Part shown: piece by piece, positions 23,745 through 35,334 of the stretch
How the letters are laid out: every line of letters starts with the position of its first letter
Numbering within the stretch: position 1 is the first letter of the stretch
Assembly (NCBI RefSeq): GCF_017573545.1
Contig: NZ_JAGEOK010000045.1
Location: 1-64,000, forward strand
Reading direction: 5' to 3'
Origin: Actinomadura nitritigenes
GTDB lineage: Bacteria > Actinomycetota > Actinomycetes > Streptosporangiales > Streptosporangiaceae
Length of the DNA: 64,000 bases
Made by a program: the position numbers and the translations under genes
The notes under the pieces: generated by a model
Told to the model about the DNA's origin: nothing
Seen by the model: the letters and a program-made list of their open reading frames with translations, nothing else
Database searches by the model: none

Positions 23745-24503
23745 ATGGCGCACGGCGACTTCGCAGAATACGGGAGCCTCCGGGAGTCCGGCGACCGCGT
23801 CGCCCGGACGCTCGGCGCGCTGGAGCGCGAACGCGCCACCGGCCTGCTCCGCCTCGGCGACGACGGCGCCCTCCACCTCGACGGCGGAGCCGTCACCCGC
23901 GCCGAGAGCCGGCACGCGCCCGGCCCCGGCGACCTGACCGGGGCCCTCGGCGGCCCCGACCCCGAACTGCCGGCGCTGCTCGCGCTGTTCGACGCCGCCT
24001 ACTTCCTGCTCGGCTCGGGGGCCGAGCCGGTGTTCACCGACGGGCCCACGGCGCGGGGACCCGTCCGGCGGATCACCGCGGCGACGCTCGTCCACGAGCG
24101 GCGCCGGCGCCGCACCCTCCTGCACTCCGCCTGGCCCTACGACGACGTGGACGCGGCGCCCGTCGAACCGGTGCGGCGCGTCCGGCGCCAGCGCGTCATC
24201 CTCACCGGGCTCCAGGCGGAGATCCTGCTCAACGCCGACGGCCGGCGCACCCCCGGCGAGCTGGCCCGCGACCTCGGGCGGACGGCCTTCGCCTGCCTGC
24301 TCGCGGTGCGCGGCCTCGCCGCGGCGGCGCTGCTGCGCACCCGCCCGCACGATCCGGCGCACGACCCGCCGCACGGGCTCGCGGCCGGCCCGCCCGCGCC
24401 GCCGCCGGGCCTGCCGCCGGAGGCCGAGCCGCCCGCCGGGTGGGCACCGGCCGACCACGACCTGCTCGCACGGCTCCGGGCCGCCCTGGTGGAGCTCGGG
24501 TGA
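23745..24503 (+). CDS. PATAN/DUF4388-like protein of unknown function
   Basis: A 252-residue protein. The N-terminal segment LGALERERATGLLRLGDDGALHLDGGAVTRAES (about residues 22-53) has the PatA N-terminal/DUF4388 pattern (ATGxLxL, then GxVxxAxS). A central winged-helix-like part (ILTGLQAEILLNADGRRTPGELARDLGRT, about 145-175) and a Pro-rich C terminus follow. It begins one base after the roadblock 1 stop. Genes with DUF4388 and roadblock domains are found together in signalling clusters of several phyla; an adaptor role is inferred. Confidence 0.6.
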   Translation: MAHGDFAEYGSLRESGDRVARTLGALERERATGLLRLGDDGALHLDGGAVTRAESRHAPGPGDLTGALGGPDPELPALLALFDAAYFLLGSGAEPVFTDGPTARGPVRRITAATLVHERRRRRTLLHSAWPYDDVDAAPVEPVRRVRRQRVILTGLQAEILLNADGRRTPGELARDLGRTAFACLLAVRGLAAAALLRTRPHDPAHDPPHGLAAGPPAPPPGLPPEAEPPAGWAPADHDLLARLRAALVELG

Positions 24504-24504
24504 C

Positions 24505-24957
24505 GTGCGCGACCGCTTCGGGAAATTGATCGAAAGGCTGACGAAGGTGGCCGTACCAGCCGGGACCGTGACCATGACCACGCCGACGAGCGAACCGGAC
24601 GTGCTGGCGGAACTCCGCACGCTGCGGGCCCGCGTCCCGCGGCTCACCGGGAGCCTCGTCGCGTCCGCCGACGGGCTGCTCGTCGCCGCGGACCTCCCGC
24701 CGTCCGTCGAACCGTCCGGCATGGCGGCGGTGACCGCGTCCGGGCTGTCCCTCGCGCACCGCATCGCCCAGACCGCGCACGGCGGCGCCTTCCACGAGGT
24801 CGTCATCCGCGGCGTCGACGGCTACGTCGTCACCTACGCCGCCGGGCCGACCGCGTCCCTCACCGTCCTCGCCGAGGCGGGCGTCAACGTGGGCCGCCTC
24901 CACCTGGAGGCCCGCCCCGCCGCCCGCGCCATCGCCGCGCACCTCGGCCGCACCTGA
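24505..24957 (+). CDS. Roadblock/LC7 domain protein 2
   Basis: A 150-residue protein with a roadblock-like core: VPRLTGSLVASADGLLVAADLPP (about 44-66), MAAVTASGLSLAHRIAQTA, and VVIRGVDGYVVTYAAGPTASLTVLA. About 30 residues of extra N terminus precede the core. It starts at GTG 24505, a single base after the preceding stop codon, so the four genes are tightly coupled. It is more diverged than proteins 1 and 3 and may form heterodimers with them. Confidence 0.8.
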   Translation: MRDRFGKLIERLTKVAVPAGTVTMTTPTSEPDVLAELRTLRARVPRLTGSLVASADGLLVAADLPPSVEPSGMAAVTASGLSLAHRIAQTAHGGAFHEVVIRGVDGYVVTYAAGPTASLTVLAEAGVNVGRLHLEARPAARAIAAHLGRT

Positions 24958-25006
24958 CCCCGCACCAGGAGCCGAAAGGGCACCACGAACCGAAAGGCAG
25001 AGACCC

Positions 25007-25378
25007 ATGTCCAACCTGGACACGTCGCTCAAGGACATGATGACGATCGACGGCGCCATCGGCGCGGCCGTCGTCGACTACAACAGCGGGATGGCCCTCG
25101 GCCACCTCGGCAGCTCCAAGGCCCTCGACCTCAACGTCGCCGCGGCCGGGAACACCGAGGTCGTGCGGGCCAAGCTCCGCACCATCGAGCAGCTCGGCAT
25201 CAAGGAGGAGATCGAGGACATCCTCATCAGCCTCTCCGCCCAGTACCACCTCATCCGGCCCGTGACCGGCCGCAAGGGCAAGGGGCTGTTCCTCTACATG
25301 GCCCTCGACCGGGGCCGCGCCAACCTCGCCCTCGCCCGCCACCGCCTCCGCGACATCGAGGAGAACCTCGAGATCTGA
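25007..25378 (+). CDS. Roadblock/LC7 domain protein 3
   Basis: A 123-residue roadblock protein: SLKDMMTIDGAIGAAVVDYNSGMALG, then EDILISLSAQYHLIRPVTGRKGKGLFLYMALDRGRANLALARHRL. It is closely related to protein 1 (shared LxxMMTIxGA and DRxxxNLALARxRL), indicating duplication. It is last in the run and followed by a long terminator hairpin. Ribosome site GAAAGG precedes the ATG. Confidence 0.9.
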   Translation: MSNLDTSLKDMMTIDGAIGAAVVDYNSGMALGHLGSSKALDLNVAAAGNTEVVRAKLRTIEQLGIKEEIEDILISLSAQYHLIRPVTGRKGKGLFLYMALDRGRANLALARHRLRDIEENLEI

Positions 25379-25386
25379 GCGGCGAA

Positions 25387-25420
25387 CGGACGGCCCGGGG
25401 ACTCACCCCCGGGCCGTCCG
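25387..25420. terminator. Bidirectional hairpin terminator between roadblock genes and the ClpB-kinase gene
   Basis: Perfect 14-bp arms CGGACGGCCCGGGG and CCCCGGGCCGTCCG with loop ACTCAC lie between convergent stop codons. Confidence 0.85.
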
Positions 25421-25425
25421 CCGGT

Positions 25426-28083
25426 TCAGGGGGCGCCGGTGGCGCGGGCGGCGCCCTCGGCGAGCAGCCGGGTCGGCGCCGGGGCGTCGTGTCCGATCAG
25501 CCGCAGCAGCACGTCCCGCGCCGCCGGCCGCTCCCCGGGCGCGGTCCGCAGCCCCTCGCCGACCAGCGCGCGCAGGGGGCCGGACGCCCGCGCCGCGAAG
25601 TCGCCGAGATCGGCCTCCCCGCGCAGCTTGCGGTACATGATCTGCGGTATCGAGTCCGCCCCGTGCGGCGGCCGCCCCGTCGCCGCCTGCACCATCGTGC
25701 AGGCCCACGCGTACACGTCGGCGGCCGGTCCGACGCGCCCGCCCTCGAACTGCTCGGGCGCCATGTAGGCGGGCGTGCCGATCGCCTGCCCCGTGACGGA
25801 CGAGCCGGCGTCGGTGATCCGCGCGATCCCGAAGTCGATGACGCGGGGACCGTCCGGGCCGAGCAGCACGTTGTCCGGCTTGAAGTCGCGGTGCACGATG
25901 CCCGCCTCCGCTATCGCCGCGAGCGCCGTGATGGTGCCGATCGCCAGCCGGTCCAGGGCGCCGCCCGAGCGCGTCCCGTCCTCGGCGACGGCCCGCCGCA
26001 GCGACGGGCCGGTCACGTACTCGCTCACCACGTACGGCAGCTCGCCCGCGAAGTCGGCGTCCAGGACCTGCGCCGTGCAGAATGACGCGACCCGCCGCGC
26101 GGCCTCGATCTCCCGGAAGAACCGCTCCCGCGCCCGGGGGTGGTCCAGCGCGGCGGCGTGCAGCACCTTGACCGCGACGCGCCTCCCGCCGGCGTCCTCG
26201 GCGAGGTACACCACGCCCTGGCCGCCCTGCCCGAGCCGCCGCAGCAGCCGGTACCCGCCCAGTTCCCGAGGGTCGGCGAGGCCGAGGGGCGCCCCCGCCG
26301 TCTCCGTGTCCGGCTCCGACGGCGGGACGTCTCCGGACGGCCCGCTCCGGAACGGGGGGACGGGCCGCGGACGCGGCGCCCACGCCGCGTCGCCGCCCTT
26401 CCCGGCGGGAACGGCCGGCTCGCCGTCCGCCTCCTGGAAGGAGTCCTCGTCCGCCGCCTTCTGGACGAGGTCGTCGGGCTCGTCGGTGTCCAGGCCGACC
26501 GGGTCGACCGGGGCGGCCGGAACATCGGAGACCACGCGCGCGACGTCGTCCTCGCGCAGCTCGGCACGGTCCGGGGCTCCGGCCGCCGCGGTCCGCTCGG
26601 CGGCCTCCGCGAGCCGCCGCTCCAGCTCGGGCAGCTCCCCGTACAGCAGCCGCGCCGCCGTCTCCAGGTCGCCGTCGCGCTGCGCCCGTTCCGCCTCGGC
26701 CCGGACGTCCTCGACCTGGCGCCGCAGGTCCGCGGTCCGGTCGCGGTCGTCCCGCGCGCGGTACCACCGGTCCCGCCGCGCGCGCTCGTCGAGCCGCACG
26801 TCCGCCAGCCTGCGGTCCAGTTCCGCGAGCCGCTCGCGGGACGCGGCGTCGTCCTCCTTGAGCAGCGCGAACCGCTCGATCTCCAGCCGGGTGACGGTGC
26901 GCTCCAGGTCCCGCAGCTCCTCCGGCGCGCCGTCCGCGTCGACCTGGAGCCGCGTCGCCGCCTCGTCCAGCAGCTCGACGGCGGCGCCGGGCCGGACGCG
27001 TCCGCCGATCCGGTCCGCGAGCCGCGCCGCCGCGACCAGCGCCGCGTCCCGGATCGTGATCCCGTGGTGCTCCTCGAACCGCGCCCGCAGCACGCGCAGG
27101 ACCATCGCGGTGTCCTCGACGGATGCCTCCGCCACCGGCAGCCGCTGGAAGAGTCGGCGCAGCACCGGCAGGTCCGCGAGGCGCTCCCGCTCCCCGGCGG
27201 GCGTCGCCGTCGCGATCACCCGGGGCGCGCCCGGGTCCGCGAGGCGGCCGAGCGCCGCGAGCACCGGTGAGCCGGGCCGGGCCACCGCGTGCAGATCGTC
27301 CAGCACGAGGACGACGCCGCCGCCCCGGGCGGCCGCCATGATCCGGTCGAGCTCGCCGTCCGGCATCGCCGCGAGGTCGAGCGCGACCACGCGGGCGCCG
27401 CGCAGCGCGGCCGGGACGTCGCCCGCCCCGACGCGGTGCGCGAGGCCCGCGACCAGGGCGCTCTTGCCCGCGCCGCGCTCCCCGACCAGCAGCGCGTTCC
27501 CGCCGTCCCGCCGGGAGAGGATCTCGACCAGCCGCCGCGACTCCGCCGCCCGGCCGACAGGCGGTTCGAGCGCCCCCTCCCGGGCCCGCAGGGTGAGGTC
27601 CTGCGCGTACGGCGACCGGACGACCTCCCGCCCCGCCTGCTCGCTCAGCAGCCGCCGCCGCGTCAGGTCCCTCGCGCGCAGCAGCCGTCCCGCCGGATCG
27701 TCCCCGGCGGCGAGCCCGGCGAGCAGATGGACGGCCGACACCTCCGCGCCCCCGGCCTCCTCGGACGCCGCCGCGACCACCCTCGCCACCGCGCTCGACA
27801 TTCGCGGCGCCGTACCGGGCTCATCGGGCCCCGCCGGGAGCCGCGTGAGCAGCGCCTCCGCGTCGTCCCGCAGCGCCGCGGCGCCGACGCCGGCGGACGC
27901 GAGCAGCGCGCCGACCTCGGCGCCGTCCAGCAGCGCCGCGAGCACGTGCGGCGGTCCGACCTCGGCATGGCCCGCGCCGGACGCCCGGCGCACCGCCGCT
28001 CTCAACGCCTCCTGGCCCTGCTCCGACATCCTGTGTTCCACGCGCGACGGCTCCGCTCGGGGGACGGCGACTTCCGTCGCCAT
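25426..28083 (-). CDS. ClpB-like N-domain/NBD1/M-domain fused to a Ser/Thr protein kinase
   Basis: An 885-residue chimera encoded directly downstream of clpB. Residues about 20-150 form a double Clp N-domain. Residues 170-390 are a ClpB-like NBD1 with Walker A GERGAGKS (201-208) and a Walker B reading LVLDDLH, where ClpB has DE. Residues 390-500 are a ClpB M-domain coiled coil (QRDGDLETAARLLYGELPEL, nearly as in ClpB). Instead of NBD2 there is a Pro/acidic linker (about 520-605), then a complete Hanks-type kinase (611-865): Lys639, HRDFKPDN (731-738), DFG (750-752), APE (775-777). The NBD1 pore-loop segment (GAKFRGEFEERL in ClpB) and second loop are deleted, so threading of substrate through NBD1 is unlikely. 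It may act as a stress-regulated kinase that docks on ClpB or DnaK through the M-domain. Alternative start: Met19 at 28029. Confidence 0.92.
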   Translation of the reverse strand: MATEVAVPRAEPSRVEHRMSEQGQEALRAAVRRASGAGHAEVGPPHVLAALLDGAEVGALLASAGVGAAALRDDAEALLTRLPAGPDEPGTAPRMSSAVARVVAAASEEAGGAEVSAVHLLAGLAAGDDPAGRLLRARDLTRRRLLSEQAGREVVRSPYAQDLTLRAREGALEPPVGRAAESRRLVEILSRRDGGNALLVGERGAGKSALVAGLAHRVGAGDVPAALRGARVVALDLAAMPDGELDRIMAAARGGGVVLVLDDLHAVARPGSPVLAALGRLADPGAPRVIATATPAGERERLADLPVLRRLFQRLPVAEASVEDTAMVLRVLRARFEEHHGITIRDAALVAAARLADRIGGRVRPGAAVELLDEAATRLQVDADGAPEELRDLERTVTRLEIERFALLKEDDAASRERLAELDRRLADVRLDERARRDRWYRARDDRDRTADLRRQVEDVRAEAERAQRDGDLETAARLLYGELPELERRLAEAAERTAAAGAPDRAELREDDVARVVSDVPAAPVDPVGLDTDEPDDLVQKAADEDSFQEADGEPAVPAGKGGDAAWAPRPRPVPPFRSGPSGDVPPSEPDTETAGAPLGLADPRELGGYRLLRRLGQGGQGVVYLAEDAGGRRVAVKVLHAAALDHPRARERFFREIEAARRVASFCTAQVLDADFAGELPYVVSEYVTGPSLRRAVAEDGTRSGGALDRLAIGTITALAAIAEAGIVHRDFKPDNVLLGPDGPRVIDFGIARITDAGSSVTGQAIGTPAYMAPEQFEGGRVGPAADVYAWACTMVQAATGRPPHGADSIPQIMYRKLRGEADLGDFAARASGPLRALVGEGLRTAPGERPAARDVLLRLIGHDAPAPTRLLAEGAARATGAP

Positions 28084-28102
28084 TGTGCCCCCGAGCGGAG
28101 CC
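28049..28102 (-). promoter_or_regulatory. Very stable hairpin between clpB and the ClpB-kinase gene, enclosing the annotated start codon
   Basis: On the minus-strand transcript, perfect 15-base arms (28102-28088 and 28063-28049) enclose an inner stem GGCGAC-GGAA-GTCGCC (28081-28066) closed by a GNRA-type loop. The ATG at 28083-28081 lies at the base of the inner stem and the GGGGG that could serve as ribosome site is inside the outer arm. It is either a terminator/attenuator after clpB (if translation starts at Met19, 28029) or a structure masking the first start codon. Confidence 0.7.
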
Positions 28103-28114
28103 GCCGCGAGATCC

Positions 28115-30712
<2,598 letters not shown>

Positions 30713-30728
30713 GTCCCCGTACTTTCTC

Positions 30729-30836
30729 TGGGGCCGCGGCCCCAGCCGTTCCAGTCTGGGGGGCGACCCCCAAACCCGCCGGCAACTACCTGCCCGATTT
30801 GGGGGGACGACCCCCCAAACCCCCCGGCAACTGCCC
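30729..30836 (-). repeat. hspR-clpB intergenic tandem hairpin repeats
   Basis: Two head-to-tail copies of a roughly 40-base unit occupy about 30757-30836. Each contains GTTGCCGG, a GGGTTTGGGG block and a G/C hairpin; the better one has 9-base arms TTTGGGGGG and CCCCCCAAA (30798-30819). A further perfect 16-base palindrome TGGGGCCGCGGCCCCA lies at 30729-30744, ahead of clpB. These would form successive hairpins in the transcript between hspR and clpB and could attenuate clpB. Confidence 0.65.
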
Positions 30837-31283
30837 TCAGTCCCGGTTTCGCTCGTGCCACACCACGACGCTGGTCTGCCTGATCGGCACCAGGTCGGAG
30901 CCGGGAGTGCCGCCCGGGTTCCCGCGCCGCCGCTGCTGCGCCAGGCGCGCCGCGACCGACCGGGTCGATTCGAGTTCGTTCGCGAGCTCCTCCAGGGCGG
31001 CGTGCGCCTTGGCGAGCTCCTCGCGGAGCCGCACGTTGTCGCGCTGCAGCTCCAGGATGTGCTTGATGCCGGAGAGGTTGACGCCCTCCTCCTGGGAGAG
31101 CCGCTGGATCTCGCGCAGCATCACGATGTCGCGCATCGAGTACCGGCGGCCCCGGCCGGCCGTGCGGCCCGGGCACACCAGCCCCATCCGGTCGTAGGTG
31201 CGGAGCGTTTGCGGGTGGAGCCCGGACAGCTGCGCCGCCACCGAGATCACATAGACCGGAGTGTCGTCGCCGAACGGATCCAT
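30837..31283 (-). CDS. hspR: Heat shock repressor HspR
   Basis: A 148-residue MerR-type repressor: VYVISVAAQLSGLHPQTLRTYDRMGLVCPGRTAGRGRRYS forms the DNA-binding domain (about 10-50), followed by the HspR-typical MLREIQRLSQEEGVNLSGIKHIL and a coiled coil. With DnaK as corepressor it binds HAIR boxes such as the one upstream of dnaK (35148-35168). It starts 4 bases after the dnaJ stop, so dnaK-grpE-dnaJ-hspR form one operon with feedback. Confidence 0.97.
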   Translation of the reverse strand: MDPFGDDTPVYVISVAAQLSGLHPQTLRTYDRMGLVCPGRTAGRGRRYSMRDIVMLREIQRLSQEEGVNLSGIKHILELQRDNVRLREELAKAHAALEELANELESTRSVAARLAQQRRRGNPGGTPGSDLVPIRQTSVVVWHERNRD

Positions 31284-31287
31284 GACC

Positions 31288-32460
31288 TCACTCCGTTCTC
31301 GCCTGCTGGAGCAGCTCGCCGCGCAGGTCGTCGCCCGCGCCCGCGTCGCGGAGCCGCTCCAGCGCCTCGCGGGCCTGATCGTCGAGCTTCTGCGGCACCT
31401 GCACGTCCACGGTGACGAGCAGGTCGCCCTTCGTGCCGTCGCGCCGGGGCGCGCCGCGGCCCCGCACCCGGAACGTCCGGCCGTTCGGAGTGCCCTCCGG
31501 CAGCCGCAGCGTCACCGGCTGCCCCTGGAACGTCGGCACCCGGATCTCCGCGCCGAGCGCCGCCTCCGGGAACGTCACCGGCACGGTCATCGTCAGGTTG
31601 TCGCCGGTGCGGCCGAACACCTTGTGCGGCAGCACCTTGATGTTCACGTACAGGTCGCCCTGCGGGCCCCCGTTCTCTCCCGGCGCGCCCTTGCCCTTCA
31701 GCCGGATCCGCTGCCCGTCCGCGACGCCCGCCGGGATGCGGGCCTGGATGGTGCGGTCCGACTGCTTGCGGCCGCTGCCGTGGCAGGTCGGGCAGGGGTC
31801 GTCCACGACCAGCCCGCGGCCGTGGCACTCCCGGCACGGCTCCTGGAAGCCGAAGTTGCCGAGGTTGCGGGTCTCGTGCCCCGTGCCCTCGCAGTTCGGG
31901 CACACCCGCGGCACCGTGCCGGCCTTCGCGCCGGTGCCCCGGCACGACGGGCACGCCGCCTCGCTGGTCAGCTTGATCGGGACGGTCACGCCGTTCATCG
32001 CGCGGCCGAACGACAGCGTCACGTCCGTCTCCACGTCCGCGCCGCGCCGCGCCCGCCGCGCCCCCGTCGTCCGGGTGCCGGCGCCGCCGCCCCGGTTGAA
32101 CAGGCCGCCGAACAGGTCGCCGATGCGCTCGCCCGCGCCCCCCGTCTGCGTGCCCCCGGTCTGCCCGAAGATGTCCCCCAGGTCGAAGGGGAAGCCCCCG
32201 CCGCCCTGCTGGCCGCGGAAACCGCCCGGCATGGACCGCACCGCGTCGTACTCCTTGCGGCGCTTGTCGTCCGACAGGACGTCGTACGCCTCGGAGACCT
32301 CCTTGAAGCGGTCCTCGGCGTCGGCGTCCCCCTTGTTGGCGTCCGGGTGGTACTTGCGCGCCAGCTTCCGGTAGGACTTCTTGATCTCCTCCTGCGAGGC
32401 CGACTTCGAGACACCGAGGACTTTGTAGTAGTCCTTCTCCAGGTAGTCCTTGGTGCTCAC
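31288..32460 (-). CDS. dnaJ: Co-chaperone DnaJ (Hsp40)
   Basis: A 390-residue type I DnaJ. J-domain (about 8-75) with the HPD motif (KYHPDANKG), Gly/Phe-rich linker, four zinc-binding CxxCxGxG repeats (CPSCRGTG, CPNCEGTG, CRECHGRG, CPTCHGSG, about 165-230) and the C-terminal substrate-binding region. It stimulates DnaK ATPase and delivers substrates. GTG start at 32460. It is separated from grpE by 95 bases that contain a perfect 18-bp hairpin. Confidence 0.97.
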   Translation of the reverse strand: MSTKDYLEKDYYKVLGVSKSASQEEIKKSYRKLARKYHPDANKGDADAEDRFKEVSEAYDVLSDDKRRKEYDAVRSMPGGFRGQQGGGGFPFDLGDIFGQTGGTQTGGAGERIGDLFGGLFNRGGGAGTRTTGARRARRGADVETDVTLSFGRAMNGVTVPIKLTSEAACPSCRGTGAKAGTVPRVCPNCEGTGHETRNLGNFGFQEPCRECHGRGLVVDDPCPTCHGSGRKQSDRTIQARIPAGVADGQRIRLKGKGAPGENGGPQGDLYVNIKVLPHKVFGRTGDNLTMTVPVTFPEAALGAEIRVPTFQGQPVTLRLPEGTPNGRTFRVRGRGAPRRDGTKGDLLVTVDVQVPQKLDDQAREALERLRDAGAGDDLRGELLQQARTE

Positions 32461-32510
32461 GGCGCCCCGCTCTCTGCTATCGCCACTTGCGTCTTGTCTT
32501 CACGTGCGCC

Positions 32511-32548
32511 GCCGGGCCCGTCCCGTCCCAGGACGGGACGGGCCCGGC
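32511..32548 (-). terminator. 18-bp hairpin in the grpE-dnaJ gap (attenuator candidate)
   Basis: Perfect 18-base arms (32511-32528 and 32531-32548) with a two-base centre lie 7 bases past the grpE stop codon inside the operon. It may partially terminate transcription or stabilise the 3' end of the dnaK-grpE message, setting dnaK/grpE above dnaJ/hspR/clpB. Confidence 0.7.
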
Positions 32549-32555
32549 GGGTGGA

Positions 32556-33172
32556 TCACTCGCCGCCGTCGGCGCTCTCGTCGGCGCCGGCGTTCGGGTC
32601 GGGCTCGGCCACCGCGACGCGGGCGGGCCGCAGGACCCGCTCCCCGATCCGGTAGCCGGGCTGCAGGACGTCCGCGACGCTCGTCTCCGTCACGTCCGCC
32701 GAGTACGAGTGCATGAGCGCCTCGTGCACGGTCGGGTCGAACGGCTCGGACCTCTCGCCGAACTTCTCCAGGCCGAGCTTGCCGGTGACCGCCTCCAGGC
32801 TCTCCGCGACGGACTTGAACCCGCCGGTGAGCTCGTCGTGGTCCCGGGCGCGGCCGATGTCGTCCAGCACCGGGAGCAGCTCGGACAGCACCTGCCCGAG
32901 GGCCTGCTCGCGGACCGCGACCCGGTCCCGCTCGACCCGCTTGCGGTAGTTGTCGTATTCGGCCTTGAGCCGCTGGAGGTCGGCCAGCCGCTCGTTCAGC
33001 TGCGTCTTCAGCGAGGAGACCTCCTCATCGGATCCCCCGGTTTCCCCCTCGGCCGGGGCCTCCGGGGCCGGCGCCTCCGCCGGCTCCCGGAGCTTTCCCG
33101 TCTTCGGGTCGATGCGCCGCTTGTCGCGTATCACCGGGCCCTCCTGCTCCTCGCCCTCGCGGGAGGAGGAAG

Positions 33173-33176
<4 letters not shown>
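32556..33176 (-). CDS. grpE: Nucleotide exchange factor GrpE
   Basis: A 206-residue GrpE. A variable acidic N terminus, a long helix (LKTQLNERLADLQRLKAEYDNYRKRVERDR, about 55-85) and the C-terminal beta domain with FDPTVHEALMHSYSADV and VLQPGYRIGERVLRPARVAVAE. It releases ADP from DnaK. Its GTG start overlaps the dnaK stop as GTGA, indicating translational coupling. Confidence 0.97.
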
Positions 33177-35032
<1,856 letters not shown>

Positions 35033-35114
35033 GTCTCTCGTCCTCCGTCGTTTCCGGTGTTATCGCGCCCCGGTCGCCCCCGGGGTGCGGCCGGTCGATG
35101 TCTGTCTGTCCGCA

Positions 35115-35143
35115 AGATTGCCCGGCCCTCGCCTCGTTGTCAA
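35115..35143 (-). promoter_or_regulatory. dnaK vegetative-type promoter
   Basis: On the minus strand TTGACA (35143-35138) and CAATCT (35120-35115) are separated by exactly 17 bases, close to the primary sigma consensus, about 80 bases upstream of the dnaK ATG. Confidence 0.8.
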
Positions 35144-35147
35144 ATGA

Positions 35148-35168
35148 CTTGAGTCGACCGGACTCAAC
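35148..35168. promoter_or_regulatory. HAIR box (HspR operator)
   Basis: CTTGAGT, seven bases, then ACTCAAC matches the HspR inverted repeat CTTGAGT-N7-ACTCAAG at 13 of 14 arm positions. It sits 4 bases upstream of the dnaK -35 element, where bound HspR would block the promoter. It is also in the leader shared with the divergent protease gene. Confidence 0.9.
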
Positions 35169-35334
35169 TTTGCTGACGCTCTCTTCAACAGGACGTGTGA
35201 GCCACCTATTCCAGTTCCCGGCGCGGTGTAAGAAACCGGGATCTATCGGGACTACTCCCGCGAAGACGATCACGCCCTCCGGGTGATCCCTTAGGACCGC
35301 CCGCTCCCGGGCGGCCCTGCGCAGAGGAGTCTCG

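Noticed and set aside
23363..25378. Conservon (cvn) operon
   Set aside because: The sensor kinase, DUF742 and GTPase genes that define conservons are missing, so the name is not applied.
30713..30836. HAIR box upstream of clpB
   Set aside because: No CTTGAGT-N7-ACTCAAG-like sequence is present; only G/C palindromes.
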